Virus record (IMG/VR): IMGVR_UViG_3300006925_000010
Location: 1 to 64,000 of that record
Length of the DNA stretch: 64,000 nucleotides
Origin: a virus
Strand: one strand, 5' to 3'
Numbering within the stretch: position 1 is the stretch's first letter; the number at the start of each line of letters is the position of its first letter. The position numbers and the translations under genes are program-made. The notes under the pieces were generated by a model. That model did no database searches and was not told the origin of the DNA. It saw only the letters and a list, made by a program, of their open reading frames with translations. Positions 43,101 through 46,704 of this stretch are shown here, in pieces.

Positions 43101-43647
43101 CGCAGTTGATACAGCAGTATATAGTGCAGAACAGAACGAACATTTCAATCATTTGAATCCTTCAAGTAATGTATGGTTAGATACCGGTACAAGATATGGA
43201 ACTCCGCAATCGTGGGACAACGACGAGTGGGACGAAATAGAAGCGGCAAACATTGCAACAGCAGATGTTGGTGTAACAATCACTAATGTAACTTCAACAA
43301 CAGCAACACTAACAGCGATAGGTACAGGATATGCTAATGTTGTTATAGGTGAAGGTGTTAGAGTATTTGCTAATGCTAATGTTAGTTTATTTGAAGTAGT
43401 AGAAATATCAGCAAATAATAGCGGTGTGTGGACAATAACAGCAAGTAACCAAGACACATTAGATAATACATTATTTGTAGAAAATGGAACAGCAACATTG
43501 AGAAACTTTGTGTACGGAGCACAAAGCGACGATGATGACTTTGATTCAGCAAGTGTAACAGGCCAGTCAGCATTGAGTTTAGCAGATAGAGGAAACGCAG
43601 ACTTGGCAAACATAAACAGTATTATGAAGTTTTTACATAAACTTTAA
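22159..43647 (+). CDS. Giant multidomain virion structural protein, 7162 aa
   Basis: An unbroken frame of 21.5 kb. In order: residues 6-75 repeat the module of the preceding protein; 500-720 contain the WEMLGFTEKPLWFD block seen in large T4-like marine phage virion proteins; 770-955 resemble a YHYH domain (GLPIYGPYGY, HYVATID, PYHVGG); Gly-rich GGSGYT-type beta repeats lie near 984-1040, 1700, 2395-2560, 4888-4955 and 6694-6760; a PA14-like segment (GYFKAPYTGRYQVNGYSDDGIWVWI) lies near 4120-4250; a block beginning WWDTSTIRYNWYEQ lies near 5895. The C-terminal region has LTRGAFGTSPQDHA. No transmembrane or catalytic motif was recognised. Likely a baseplate-associated fibre or scaffold, possibly receptor-binding through the PA14/YHYH parts. 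Its length is extreme even for this family. Confidence 0.85.
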   Translation: MATVNFVGATNTVGPFAINGYYPLYATETASNTHNGGNGTSHMHVFFGQNFYMPNGLTLGSTFFHGDYDGSLTAEYNQSATTNSASNIQGYHYYKLDKTAPEYHNAWRMIDSPTNQRIITSYSFTQIDIDAGIKEFWIGCYPDVDTTRACGYDIIIKINAIEDTNFTYGAVNREGFVQFPTTKTFKAGDFIEISASAEKGLVNTTGVRKYELPLSWGHNTLNADITNISSPEFTGHFKKHIEGQSSFAGESLGSNNYQDSKKVVGVEDDIVQTNQDTLLGAFLVDDQPANLVDAIRFNANEYTKFKNRLRHEIEKFYTEKATTGLTNNYILEQVLRNVTSFRIGNDVFNKTYILPFGDNYTKEDFIVTLDTTAYNLSNYLDLDKIENSLLVYLNDKLLVIEKDYIISSFNPIQITLVTPASGGDSLCTKLYNAERDSAQCPPTPSTMGILPLHRPEIVTDNSFSTPISTLVGHDGSRQKAFGDFRDDILLEFETRVYNSAKAEFRTANSLPAYSSIDIRCGAFRNTGYSHGEFYDLIRHYFAAWTVNEKLDPIVNEFYDVNNDWTWNYSNTELPGHWRGFYEFHYDTVRPNTHPWEMLGFTEKPLWFDEEYYVYAIDDIDRLIPSINYSSTNTKLWNDLEEGIIRQGPRKNTASYKISNPYRRIGLSKVLPIDADAKLISPYKIKSTDTTTITVSWTPSEGSADDVFPFRSNSFRKLQGINVTVADKLYVESNNLPTATKKTIEQVTSFEIPRLTQLTNQAAWSASPQIKAKAIGVLVNGDPLMSIDSNTQWDTDKDILDATWIYNKAQQKDLTNPVITPEGIATHYTIGPDVLGLTEWSTTTASPIVGWAFDGLPIYGPYGYSDASDNTSSIVRIESGWELDTRTRGTANSDETTGPGGKPTGQFIKDFKISSNAGSGGYTDSYNLRLAVTADSATPIYHYVATIDANGKPAFPYHVGGGIVGTDRWAGKFRAASVATGTISSIDVIDAGGLYTSAPSITITGDGSGATATAVITDKKITSITINTPGAGYTYATATVTGNGVRGKVRVNVLGKDNSTFAGTRNQGENPAIGSIKSTTYSTKIGVDGIWKLGDGAPVENAFKYSSAFAFAQTEALLLAKPGRFATIFSDPTQLERPTVNNAQLLSKSTKKRWKFLDTTDFKIHGDVDVNSGKMITNIGYTQFINSWLKFQGLDTVLNFVNPLRTLNVKLAHRMSGFIDKDTLTARTDQYSNDGNATSLIIPKENITTTLHSSNYKSRNFYSGVIIEKTKTGYRVRGFDKNRGYFEILQPVKTGKTVEVEVGGEAEAFTVWKPGVTYNTGNIVQYRNNFYIAPLRITSGNIFDTKVWQKLAKLPQVGSARAVHYVDTNNVVERVPYEIEYTTEQEVFDLLIGLGKFQQSKGFEFGEYSNDIGEVRDWAYSAKQFLFWTSGKWEIGNTLELSPLASKIKFVAPRGFIAKINRSDREQFTILDQIGEGIDPTDCTIVREDNFIEVTPPENKQIYSLMLYTKEVEHALVFDSTTDFSDVIYNQTFNQRHRRIRLKGQRTENWKGKFLSEGFIIDGDELLPNLDNLAESLGRYHEFGFIPVEKQVYNASRALFGYTERDYLTELDIQDDEQFDFYRGMIQGKGTSESLGRIARSSAVISGNVNIFDEWALRVGDFGDTDNNQSIELKLIKSDIKQDPQLITLDFPEDVTNIVSRIDIIDPNYAYNSVPTIEISQPPVGGVQATATAFLDSDTNKLQKITVTNSGSGYGEIPTARVLASDILISSGTSTIPKVVATTSNYFDFTQTSASIIIADGISSNAAVTVNVTNGGSAITTANVLAAVNDNVSINANVQLNLIPSEVISGSTTVTKYTAQFVGNDFYLQSGANFGHATSNVHYQPTQRYAVSSAMAGSTSQTTIDDVEVSINDTAIANSLFTYDAGSVNTSTTTVTYPSLNTTATRAEGEILFPEQNNSFTITLSTPIDLNNLEVDTDGDYKFIELYIGDVLISNSKNSISFGDHDNNSGTADQEYITVNGTMFTIAANGASITFPDVSRLPDSVKTTIKNPPTQTQAAGKQQQLVKVIPTGSVIKVIEDPTVQLDASLKSDISGAKLNIRVTAQDGIAVRMGTKRNYLITEDDKSDNTILIDIDDATRFIKKPTGVKENNLWPVTKLVNSTGIYDNKYATVRNAGYVNSSNVTFQAFDVASIPDLYGDDLLLTPTTNDLIHVAKSENADWNVYKLTKTDASVHYLERQDSGKVNLITNFSLFNYLDTNEIGQPNTGRYLDYVLSLDNPNVNNNVVVWTNEEVVARKESKIKDFEAPQMIQARIKSIGPRVNKTISAVAPHFGKAITGITLTPKNDSDTVVATGNLSDLQELDAFELVDGVGVVTRNPATISGPTNTDEITVDPIRVESIAITNGGSGYTARPTVSITNSAGGDNATAVAEISGPITNSVTIGNAGAGYSADNISIVFSPPENVDATTGLSNVATATATLGSDGEITAITVTNVGSGYTAAPTITVLGDSTDRALLTATLNASVDNIVIINGGSGYSSVSPTVAIAGGGGSSATATATKTTVATTPIAKLFAAAGNDATKVKIKFLAGIKDSLEFDTSRTEPEQATLDAILSVKDEPFKLKSYNNTTGTFVLKHSSFAVANVLTNLENIGYESKVTTTYTPSGANFFVAANTGFRRFEFQDITAGATIGYSTNVTIKHLNKTKLTVTNHSMRVGDVIRVFTNTFSGAYKIDLIVDENNIVIKAPYIPGFSSGSVYGEGIEIKTIGAHGISPIYAASDKTISVHFADPKSYNRKYIIDHVTPESIFISGRWAPATGTSTYYEHKVGTVTGQTAYNGSNQSTATNIINVTDDLKLSESLLTYTGNGQIVPPQHVTTSGNKVYIQPAALPAVTSSAVYPPVEIAVVRQRSRDMNRYPLVTTGDFDTVTINGSQIKIDNINSASAVESSINRHMKLKREHVKANQSGIEIGFAMLNDPNTPLYDGKKAGALANYNPYVHDPELIAKLSNGELTVEREIEYQATGEEDIDYNFNKGPDNRGPVFGLTYTDQDTNIYYVWNPTRSKYIPYTNLEGGTEPNREETPRPMPSNHVTVPSGATIYGPWQPSVSFTISDNPLENIAYIKDTVVSKDGKVYKATADITFSNNMVFEPARWTEVVGNKTSNDPETFFADDYEASIDHLIPKLIPGTATTVGSAPGVKRTVYNMEATQTKTLADSSTVTLPMFRLHPSSENIFEVYQLVQNDGAGSANGPVYYILLDKVNPELVNAEIDYNATVNEYSSFGNYKKTEYYYVNEIIPTVDANLRITNANDPIRLESTLNVVSLPPVEPATFVGLQFVEEPFAVSGGNSSDAIANLQSIPELSIEGNNVVVNSTGFNNYLMWTPGLGPRQWRPNAEGPGFLPGVNGNDTHFGYGRGYYSLNDTHLPADYPDIASYYQEGRTAYNGVMPRFMYSKKFTVSPIAVNHPVETFTDAEGNIISHAEADILGLDGVVTQPTYVPSTDEDTGNTGLRPEEVFVACFWTEEFIYEDQLTGVDYNTTSANGQPTPTYSNYTGTVVRVKYIRLTELPANAFTQRLIPDTGWAGRGWNNLVSDSLPEQINEDNIFDYFNPVPTVGGATDSDDPEVTIVLGLGDGETAEDSVAITNTGQLAPDKKVAHTVPATQLGPILNGDFFNGLPGPCATLPLLTPPDEDTRACDDVPNIHEYLAIDNYSAQLRGNDVTVTEEEAIEVGLDQSGEVTYNDNMSFDYSRGLSSGTFADTYDNANWQFVNVKVSGSHPLRVFFDSLEGDLKHLGIVVVQNSEPYFSELGGKADLIGNWVRSSSSNNRPQKEIDWWANARVVESTLVSGQPIGTRGDQVAQYGANSIGADNKKRDSVVDSLIISQDDHRNLLEKDFDSSSNKPINSNEHRVSANHIHTQTGPFSEPIEEDTTLSYSDEGANATRWLVNDIGVRGIGFIGSQVNCALGEYVTVFFRPDDSITRSDLGTKLQWQAVIDFHGAVVDGSELGAPVPPCLEGHSTAYAQGARRRSWRGRNSWGYFGQHRSSRERFDPNKTSQRKCHLDNIYFPYGKLPQPYNSNAYTEMADANWGSWTTCHNDNKFAGWRENQELAQRTILSLNKTTLNTYSTDEIKGYFKAPYTGRYQVNGYSDDGIWVWISSEYTNTTYAGKPVRRGVDDLAGIDGDTRHEYFKEDGFRAQDKYNYHRDNCLLRTGWLTTDDNVKTNKPGVRYVDMEAGKYYFMRIITGNNKGPGYYDATWTCRTNVSNFTLTQQEADEGNHQYTNGSVKTGRFTFTGRICNVENPATGSSNSSNYGGNDNQNTNTSDGVNGEGNTGATGVGGGWYNRYSQFATDTQARRYEALARQQGIFDQRTSAFTGAQIQAWNDVGVACPPGASGSQCDRSTSVSGSSDTPGVAPGYVGNYGQIDGEWITLPDGQRVWIPRTDIYENINLNIGSVFNTTTPGQRFLTGFNFLPYSMKLPVKAPLLDTNSYAFSEGDLSQSVAISGQAQRVSGGLVIPFAKKLTPVSRQTYVLKSEESSSEPWAKNLENNKDINKTTKYVKYTPKKIGSTVTIGGTTINNVTSSGAGDYWNKTNNNTTTEYTGPAYSEPDVNTQTDSGSTETVNNASTNDSNTMATQRQELAIADVNDIIYNQMPVISIVPRQLDNNGNFYNGGPTAEVYLRQPTPEVDIDINDLIGITDGTELLVNGRRIVKRGTSGIDIKTQINCANMGVSAEINEDTNTLTLISCSSNPMTFGNGCGGGTFKQVGDFHVNRGFDQSKTTSESFIAPFIGPNTDLYKTGSGNATVAIGGGGAGGIPGLSESINDYRRKPDGNLEKFFRQPSGLPDVYELPARVPMETTNKSTGGSNYRVGDRLRLIGGTPESGLLGPLNSEVCIESAGSGYTNPANLTVIFNESTTTPGVGGAATVTELDENGGIANVVVINQGAAYDPNNPPTLTIHDTSPLPTIIDVNAGWTSNITLTAGQVAAITESIPVSNANGTNSDDVVINKRFVRAIGTYAMGAEQSYTVASSDVSIVSDDSMTDSVKITLPITTNHIRPDSYVKLKYYPGSTLDDYYISVNGAVTSSTTFVLDSLNDAGGQLFIKTGQVVSYNNSGTMTILGYVTNVNTSTKTVTLDTAVTLTDDQTLYFVDPQEKLYYIPKKTAGGIETVTNSYFVIQNSAFKNSNFVTNLFGAGATITITGRTPWYENYNANGNLVDTIDPFTPKNKAKLSIAVGDPTDRRNDGPLRVAKFIVTDVNDTGGITGIKIIDRGLYKEFPTDLTMGIPLEYDYALQGAMRINTDIPVAEQPGQILNEQKNTLGYGDPSHPELALYGGEHPEYQYTPFKSTEALSQRFAGEWLDADEQRKLNELSAKQNAGIQLSDNDRQLLDVLLAKLVDNLGYEQGYKHPDFEAYPEFIWDGAHFQPYSGTPGAYDPTTFICIDLRSADPGQYKDDPSGWAKLQFNLGNLILKTKIVETDPKKYNFGRYNPNETAGGSGARVFLTAQEIPNCTERGTAKDQLGLPDEVDQIIAPKSLARNINNGLRGAGYLPDEARAEFNPKGNIGEFKLISPQFDGFKIDSPNPGTLEKIGFPIGDYNNGMLCITAQLEKDDGTRYTEAEALADIQRLYDTNDDLGLLTATELKARFPSYDDGSLDNASVLTIVCAEVIQPPLRVNPFDKYGKGKMGPFDVLSPGNPNAFGLNDNNSIFGDGTMDVTREVFAYSISDMFGGNVTLKGVKSQNSPINIFASKRFNARNTIDELSVIATNTSAVPGLTSEANAWVDSYTNTRQAIIDNEAGVTDYTNTVYSMPDFVDGGWAYLENGVPQRWQTPLVDVHFINNALVYNPETGDKISNLDFWDPFKGILPGYIQNEISFISEHDPVSYNNARTNFGRSNVGKVWWDTSTIRYNWYEQGTDQERNARWGSAFPGSQVTVCEWIESKAKPSNWSGNGTPRWSNKFVTERRLDPKTNEYVMYYYYWIMNRTILDNKIKRSQGRQLDTRTIARYISDPVGYGLDMISFASDKSILLHNISDIKEEESHLQVNLSRNLNPEGISHTAWKLMREGDSSSTVPEHLSDKLIDSLCGENAEASPVPDPKLSEVEKYGIQFRPRQTMFNDVKSARRIMVSVLNRILSNIRVNSAYSGWDKTLPTARAYLTTTDWFAVSRIDAVTNESVRFNDSIKPVFNVTSVSELSGLKDIKDGTVVQVKSNQNDTSQLWMYDAPTKKFKLVSVVNDTVQLPKTVYTDNTNPTLSSELRLILIALRDNVFNNTSHWNELFFEMMKHAYMEQKQLSWAFKTSYLYIEKEENDLTNLNGFKADNFQKVLDYMNEVKPFSAKVREYKDGKKAPIDVIGQNNISDYDKPPFVDLVSGTVRILDENVELDTWIMSNSKQYIDYVTATKDGLQTSDPVRRANTTISFDRTNYLLTESAWDVANVSLESSIGYNIANLSVQTKQQVSANASVRAADKLFKFDAEVQAQFIAEVNTYYNDVTAARNTEIVGNGTVMAGLVTSGQLKNTLALIKEKVGGNFRGETLDATKFSSIVDQADYMSAIQSDFGFDSDLFDENTDNDDTVFTDSRDLTNYGPVTTYGIGDTKWDDVKQVVNYEGVFDSNANPVTLRRSGDSYDGFDGVTFQRVAYGEERPEELALLDPLESVIFTVTTSDFSRGEAGNVSVFDDLDTGNASLFHSTASLTEDNTSVAIINAGIGYKSPTVTITDAYGNNPTTTAVATASANAQGSITAITVSNGGAGYTEINLALTETLTEQTSAEALVDSNTLSLTSVANVLVGQIVTVNNIDISEVASINGTTVTLNSHLTSDIASGTTVTFRGQDFAYQLNNLVITSTAGVDPDDADNFFAVDNVDGWDSATGLGQAGSFDTALTVVQERLTTKVSPNAREVTYRMHHSLFGDVDYLRISGEATTKITKKMTLSSTSITVDDASFLPNPTSIVPGSIWVGDERIQYGRRSGKVLSALTRGAFGTSPQDHAVDTAVYSAEQNEHFNHLNPSSNVWLDTGTRYGTPQSWDNDEWDEIEAANIATADVGVTITNVTSTTATLTAIGTGYANVVIGEGVRVFANANVSLFEVVEISANNSGVWTITASNQDTLDNTLFVENGTATLRNFVYGAQSDDDDFDSASVTGQSALSLADRGNADLANINSIMKFLHKL
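22175..22369 (+). repeat. Copy 2 of the duplicated ~63-residue module
   Basis: Encodes NTVGPFAINGYYPLYATET...HVFFGQNFYMPNG...FHGDYDG at the N-terminus of the giant protein. It follows the overlapped stop/start by only 16 bases, so the two copies flank the gene junction. Confidence 0.7.
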
Positions 43648-43671
43648 AATTAAAAGGTGCTTTAATAAAGT

Positions 43672-43679
43672 GATAAATA
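43672..43679 (+). promoter_or_regulatory. Late promoter octamer GATAAATA for the fibre region
   Basis: The octamer begins 13 nt before the ATG at 43685. The sequence before it (TTAATAAAG) recurs before the octamer at 49450. Confidence 0.7.
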
Positions 43680-43684
43680 AAGGT

Positions 43685-44350
43685 ATGAGCAAGGATAAAT
43701 TAAAAGAAACGAAAAAACCAGAAACAAAACCTGATGATAATATGGGACTAAATGTTAGCGGACACATCTTAATAAGAGATGCAGAGACTAAAGAAGAACT
43801 GGTAAACAAAAGAAACGCAATTCATTACGGTAACATGGCGTACATTGTTGCTCAAGCATTGACTAATCAAGACGATGCATTTATTCACTACATGGCGTTC
43901 GGTAATGGTGCAACAAGTGTCGATACCGCTGGTAAAGTAGTTTATAAAACACCGAGGGTAACAGAAGGGTATGAATCAGGTGCAAACTTATATAGTAGAA
44001 CTTTTGCTAAGCCAGTTAGTACTGATGCAGAAAATCCATCAAGTGAACGAGCAACTAATAAAATCGAAGTTATCCCAGGTGTAAGTTATACAGATTTAAA
44101 GATTACATGTACACTAGGATACAGTGAACCAAACGATGCTGATGCATTCGATAGTAGTGTATCCAATGAAGGAAACTATGTTTTTGATGAACTAGCATTA
44201 TTTTCTAAGCCAACAGCAGATAGTTATGATGGATGGGCAAACGGTATCGATTCTAGTACTATGCTTACACATGTAATATTTCACCCAGTACAAAAAAGCA
44301 AAAACAGGGTAATAGAAGTTATCTACACAATTAGAATACAATTAAGTTAA
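43685..44350 (+). CDS. Virion structural protein of the T4-like marine phage type
   Basis: A 221-aa protein with VSGHILIRDAETKEELVNKRNAIHYGNM near its start and FIHYMAFGNGATSVDTAGKVVYKTPR after it. Proteins with this front part are common in T4-like marine phages next to fibre genes and are found in virions. The C-terminus is beta-rich (VIEVIYTIRIQLS). The start at 43685 is taken rather than GTG at 43670, because the late octamer overlaps the latter. A start at 43742 (MGLNVSGHI) is also possible. Confidence 0.7.
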   Translation: MSKDKLKETKKPETKPDDNMGLNVSGHILIRDAETKEELVNKRNAIHYGNMAYIVAQALTNQDDAFIHYMAFGNGATSVDTAGKVVYKTPRVTEGYESGANLYSRTFAKPVSTDAENPSSERATNKIEVIPGVSYTDLKITCTLGYSEPNDADAFDSSVSNEGNYVFDELALFSKPTADSYDGWANGIDSSTMLTHVIFHPVQKSKNRVIEVIYTIRIQLS

Positions 44351-44361
44351 GAGGATAAACT

Positions 44362-46704
44362 GTGCCATATATTATAGACAACAGAGCAGGACAAGCCATT
44401 ACTATTCCAGATGGTGCCCTCAACCAAGACTTTTCAATTGAATTAGTAGGTAGAAATTATACTAATTACGGTGAACCTATTGCAAAATCATTTATAGATT
44501 TACTTAATAACTTTGCTAATAATACAGCACCTACAAAACAAACTAACGGTCAAGTATGGTACGATACATCTAAAAAAGTACTTAGAATATACGATAGTGT
44601 CGGCGGCAACTGGGTTCCAATGACGCCATTGATAAGTGCGTCTGGTGTGCCAAGTGGTGAAAACGCAACATCTACAAGTTATTACGATCAAACAAATTCT
44701 AAATTTTATATTAACGATGGAACAGGTTATAAAGTTATAGGTTTAGCAGGTGAAACTAACACAAGTTTCTCAGGTGAAACAGCAGTTTCGTCTCCTACAC
44801 GATACGGAACAAGACTAAGAAATATTTTCTTAGAAGACTCTTCATCAGTACCAAGAGCCGTTACAGCAATAGTAACAACAAACAGTTCAGGTGCCGCTCC
44901 AGGCTTCACAAACGAAGAACAGATAGTTGCAATCTTTAGCGGACACGCAGAGTTTACTGCAGGTGATATCACAAGTTCAACAGAAGGTGAAGCAGTAAAT
45001 TACTATACGCAATTAACAGCAACTGGTGGCATTGGTGCAACTATTAAGCCAGGCTTAAACTTAAGAGCAGACAACGACTCATTAATTAAAAATTCTAGCA
45101 GAGCATTTAGAAGTGATTCTGCATACAGTTTAAACACAGGTAGTTTTGGTTCAGACTCATCTAACATATCAGCAAGTGCGGTATTCCATAATGCATCAGA
45201 TTCTATTCCTAACACCGATAACGTAATTGACTTAGGAACAAGCAGTAAGAGATTTGCAGAAGGACACGTTACTAGTTTAACATCGACAAATATTTTAGCA
45301 TCTGGTACAGCATCATTGGGTGCATCCGGAACACCATTTACAAATGCTTACCTTACAAGTGTAAACATTGCAGGGGCAGTAACATTTGCAGGGGCAAACA
45401 ATTTAGGTACAACAAGTGCTAGAGCAGGAACTGGTTTCTTTTCTGGATTGGATACTTCAGCATTTAAACTAGGTACACAAGTATTCCCTGCTTCAGACGG
45501 AGCAAGTGGACAACAATTATTCACAGATGGGTCAGGTGCTTTATTTTGGAGAGACCCTGTAAGTTCCATTACAAATATATTTGCAAGAGGTGGTACAGTA
45601 AGTTCTAATACAACAGCAGTAGTAAATGGAGTATCAGAAACTACATTCGCTATTGATATTGGAGCCGGTCCAGGCGTAACAGTACTAGACGACACTATTC
45701 AAGTTGACATAAGCAGTTTCACATCTGATAACTTGCCAGAGGGAACATCAAACTTATACTACACTAATGCAAGAGCACAGGCGGCAATTAGTGTTATTGA
45801 TAGTGGAGGCTTAGGCAGTTTATCAGAATCAGGTGGTGCAATAACTTACGCAGGACCTAGCACAACCGACATTAGAGATCAGTTTAGTGCTGGAACAGGT
45901 ATTAGCATATCAAGTGGTCAAATATCTACAGACGACAGTAATATTTCACATGATAACTTATCAGGCTTTGTGTCAAACGAACATATAGATCATAGTGCTG
46001 TATCTATAACAGCAGGTACAGGTTTAACAGGTGGTGGAACAATAGCATCTAGCAGAACATTAAATGTTGCAGGTGGCTACGGTATTACAGCAAATGCAAA
46101 TGACATAGAAGTTGCAAATAGTGATATCAGAGCATTGTTTACTCCAGGAGTTGGCATTAGTATTAATGCCAGTGGAGAAATTTCTAACACAGGTGTATTA
46201 AGTGATCCAGACACCACAGACTTTGTCACCAAAGCAGGTACGCAATCAATTGGTGGTGCAAAAACATTTACAACTGCCATTACTGCAACAGGTGGTATTA
46301 GTATGGGAGCGGCAGATGTAGCCTACACCGGCACATTGGTATTCACTGGAGGTAGTGGATCAGTATCATTTGGAACGGGTGGTACTATAAGTGCAACGGG
46401 TGACATCACAGCATTCTCTGATCGTAGATTAAAAGAAAATATAGAACCTATTGATAATGCACTAGAAAAACTTCAATCAATTAATGGTGTAACTTTTAAT
46501 ACCATAGGCCAAGAAAAACGTCAAGCAGGACTAATTGCACAAGATTTACAAAAAGTATTACCAGAAGCAGTTCACGAAAACGAAGATGGCATGTTAAGTG
46601 TTGCATATGGTAACACAGTTAGTTTACTTGTTCAAGCAATCAAAGAACTGCAGGCGGAGGTGGCTGAGTTAAGGCAGGAGTCATCATCCAATGCCAATAA
46701 GTAA
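44362..46704 (+). CDS. Tail fibre protein with S74 self-cleaving chaperone domain
   Basis: A GTG start follows an AGAGGAT ribosome site. The first 85 residues (YIIDNRAGQAITIPDG, LVGRNYTNYGE, NGQVWYDTSKKVLRIYD) are shared with the 899-aa protein at 49496, so both probably attach to the same site. The middle is repetitive and Gly/Ser/Thr-rich. The last 100 residues form an intramolecular chaperone of the peptidase S74 type, with SDRRLKENI carrying the Ser/Lys dyad (S686/K691), then AGLIAQDLQKVLPEAV and a C-terminal coiled coil. It assists trimer folding and is then cut off. Overlaps the next gene by 14 bases. Confidence 0.88.
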   Translation: MPYIIDNRAGQAITIPDGALNQDFSIELVGRNYTNYGEPIAKSFIDLLNNFANNTAPTKQTNGQVWYDTSKKVLRIYDSVGGNWVPMTPLISASGVPSGENATSTSYYDQTNSKFYINDGTGYKVIGLAGETNTSFSGETAVSSPTRYGTRLRNIFLEDSSSVPRAVTAIVTTNSSGAAPGFTNEEQIVAIFSGHAEFTAGDITSSTEGEAVNYYTQLTATGGIGATIKPGLNLRADNDSLIKNSSRAFRSDSAYSLNTGSFGSDSSNISASAVFHNASDSIPNTDNVIDLGTSSKRFAEGHVTSLTSTNILASGTASLGASGTPFTNAYLTSVNIAGAVTFAGANNLGTTSARAGTGFFSGLDTSAFKLGTQVFPASDGASGQQLFTDGSGALFWRDPVSSITNIFARGGTVSSNTTAVVNGVSETTFAIDIGAGPGVTVLDDTIQVDISSFTSDNLPEGTSNLYYTNARAQAAISVIDSGGLGSLSESGGAITYAGPSTTDIRDQFSAGTGISISSGQISTDDSNISHDNLSGFVSNEHIDHSAVSITAGTGLTGGGTIASSRTLNVAGGYGITANANDIEVANSDIRALFTPGVGISINASGEISNTGVLSDPDTTDFVTKAGTQSIGGAKTFTTAITATGGISMGAADVAYTGTLVFTGGSGSVSFGTGGTISATGDITAFSDRRLKENIEPIDNALEKLQSINGVTFNTIGQEKRQAGLIAQDLQKVLPEAVHENEDGMLSVAYGNTVSLLVQAIKELQAEVAELRQESSSNANK

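Noticed and set aside
43149-43613. 154-aa antisense frame in the giant gene
   Set aside because: Shadow of a Thr/Ala/Asn-rich coding sequence. Many such frames occur against the structural genes.
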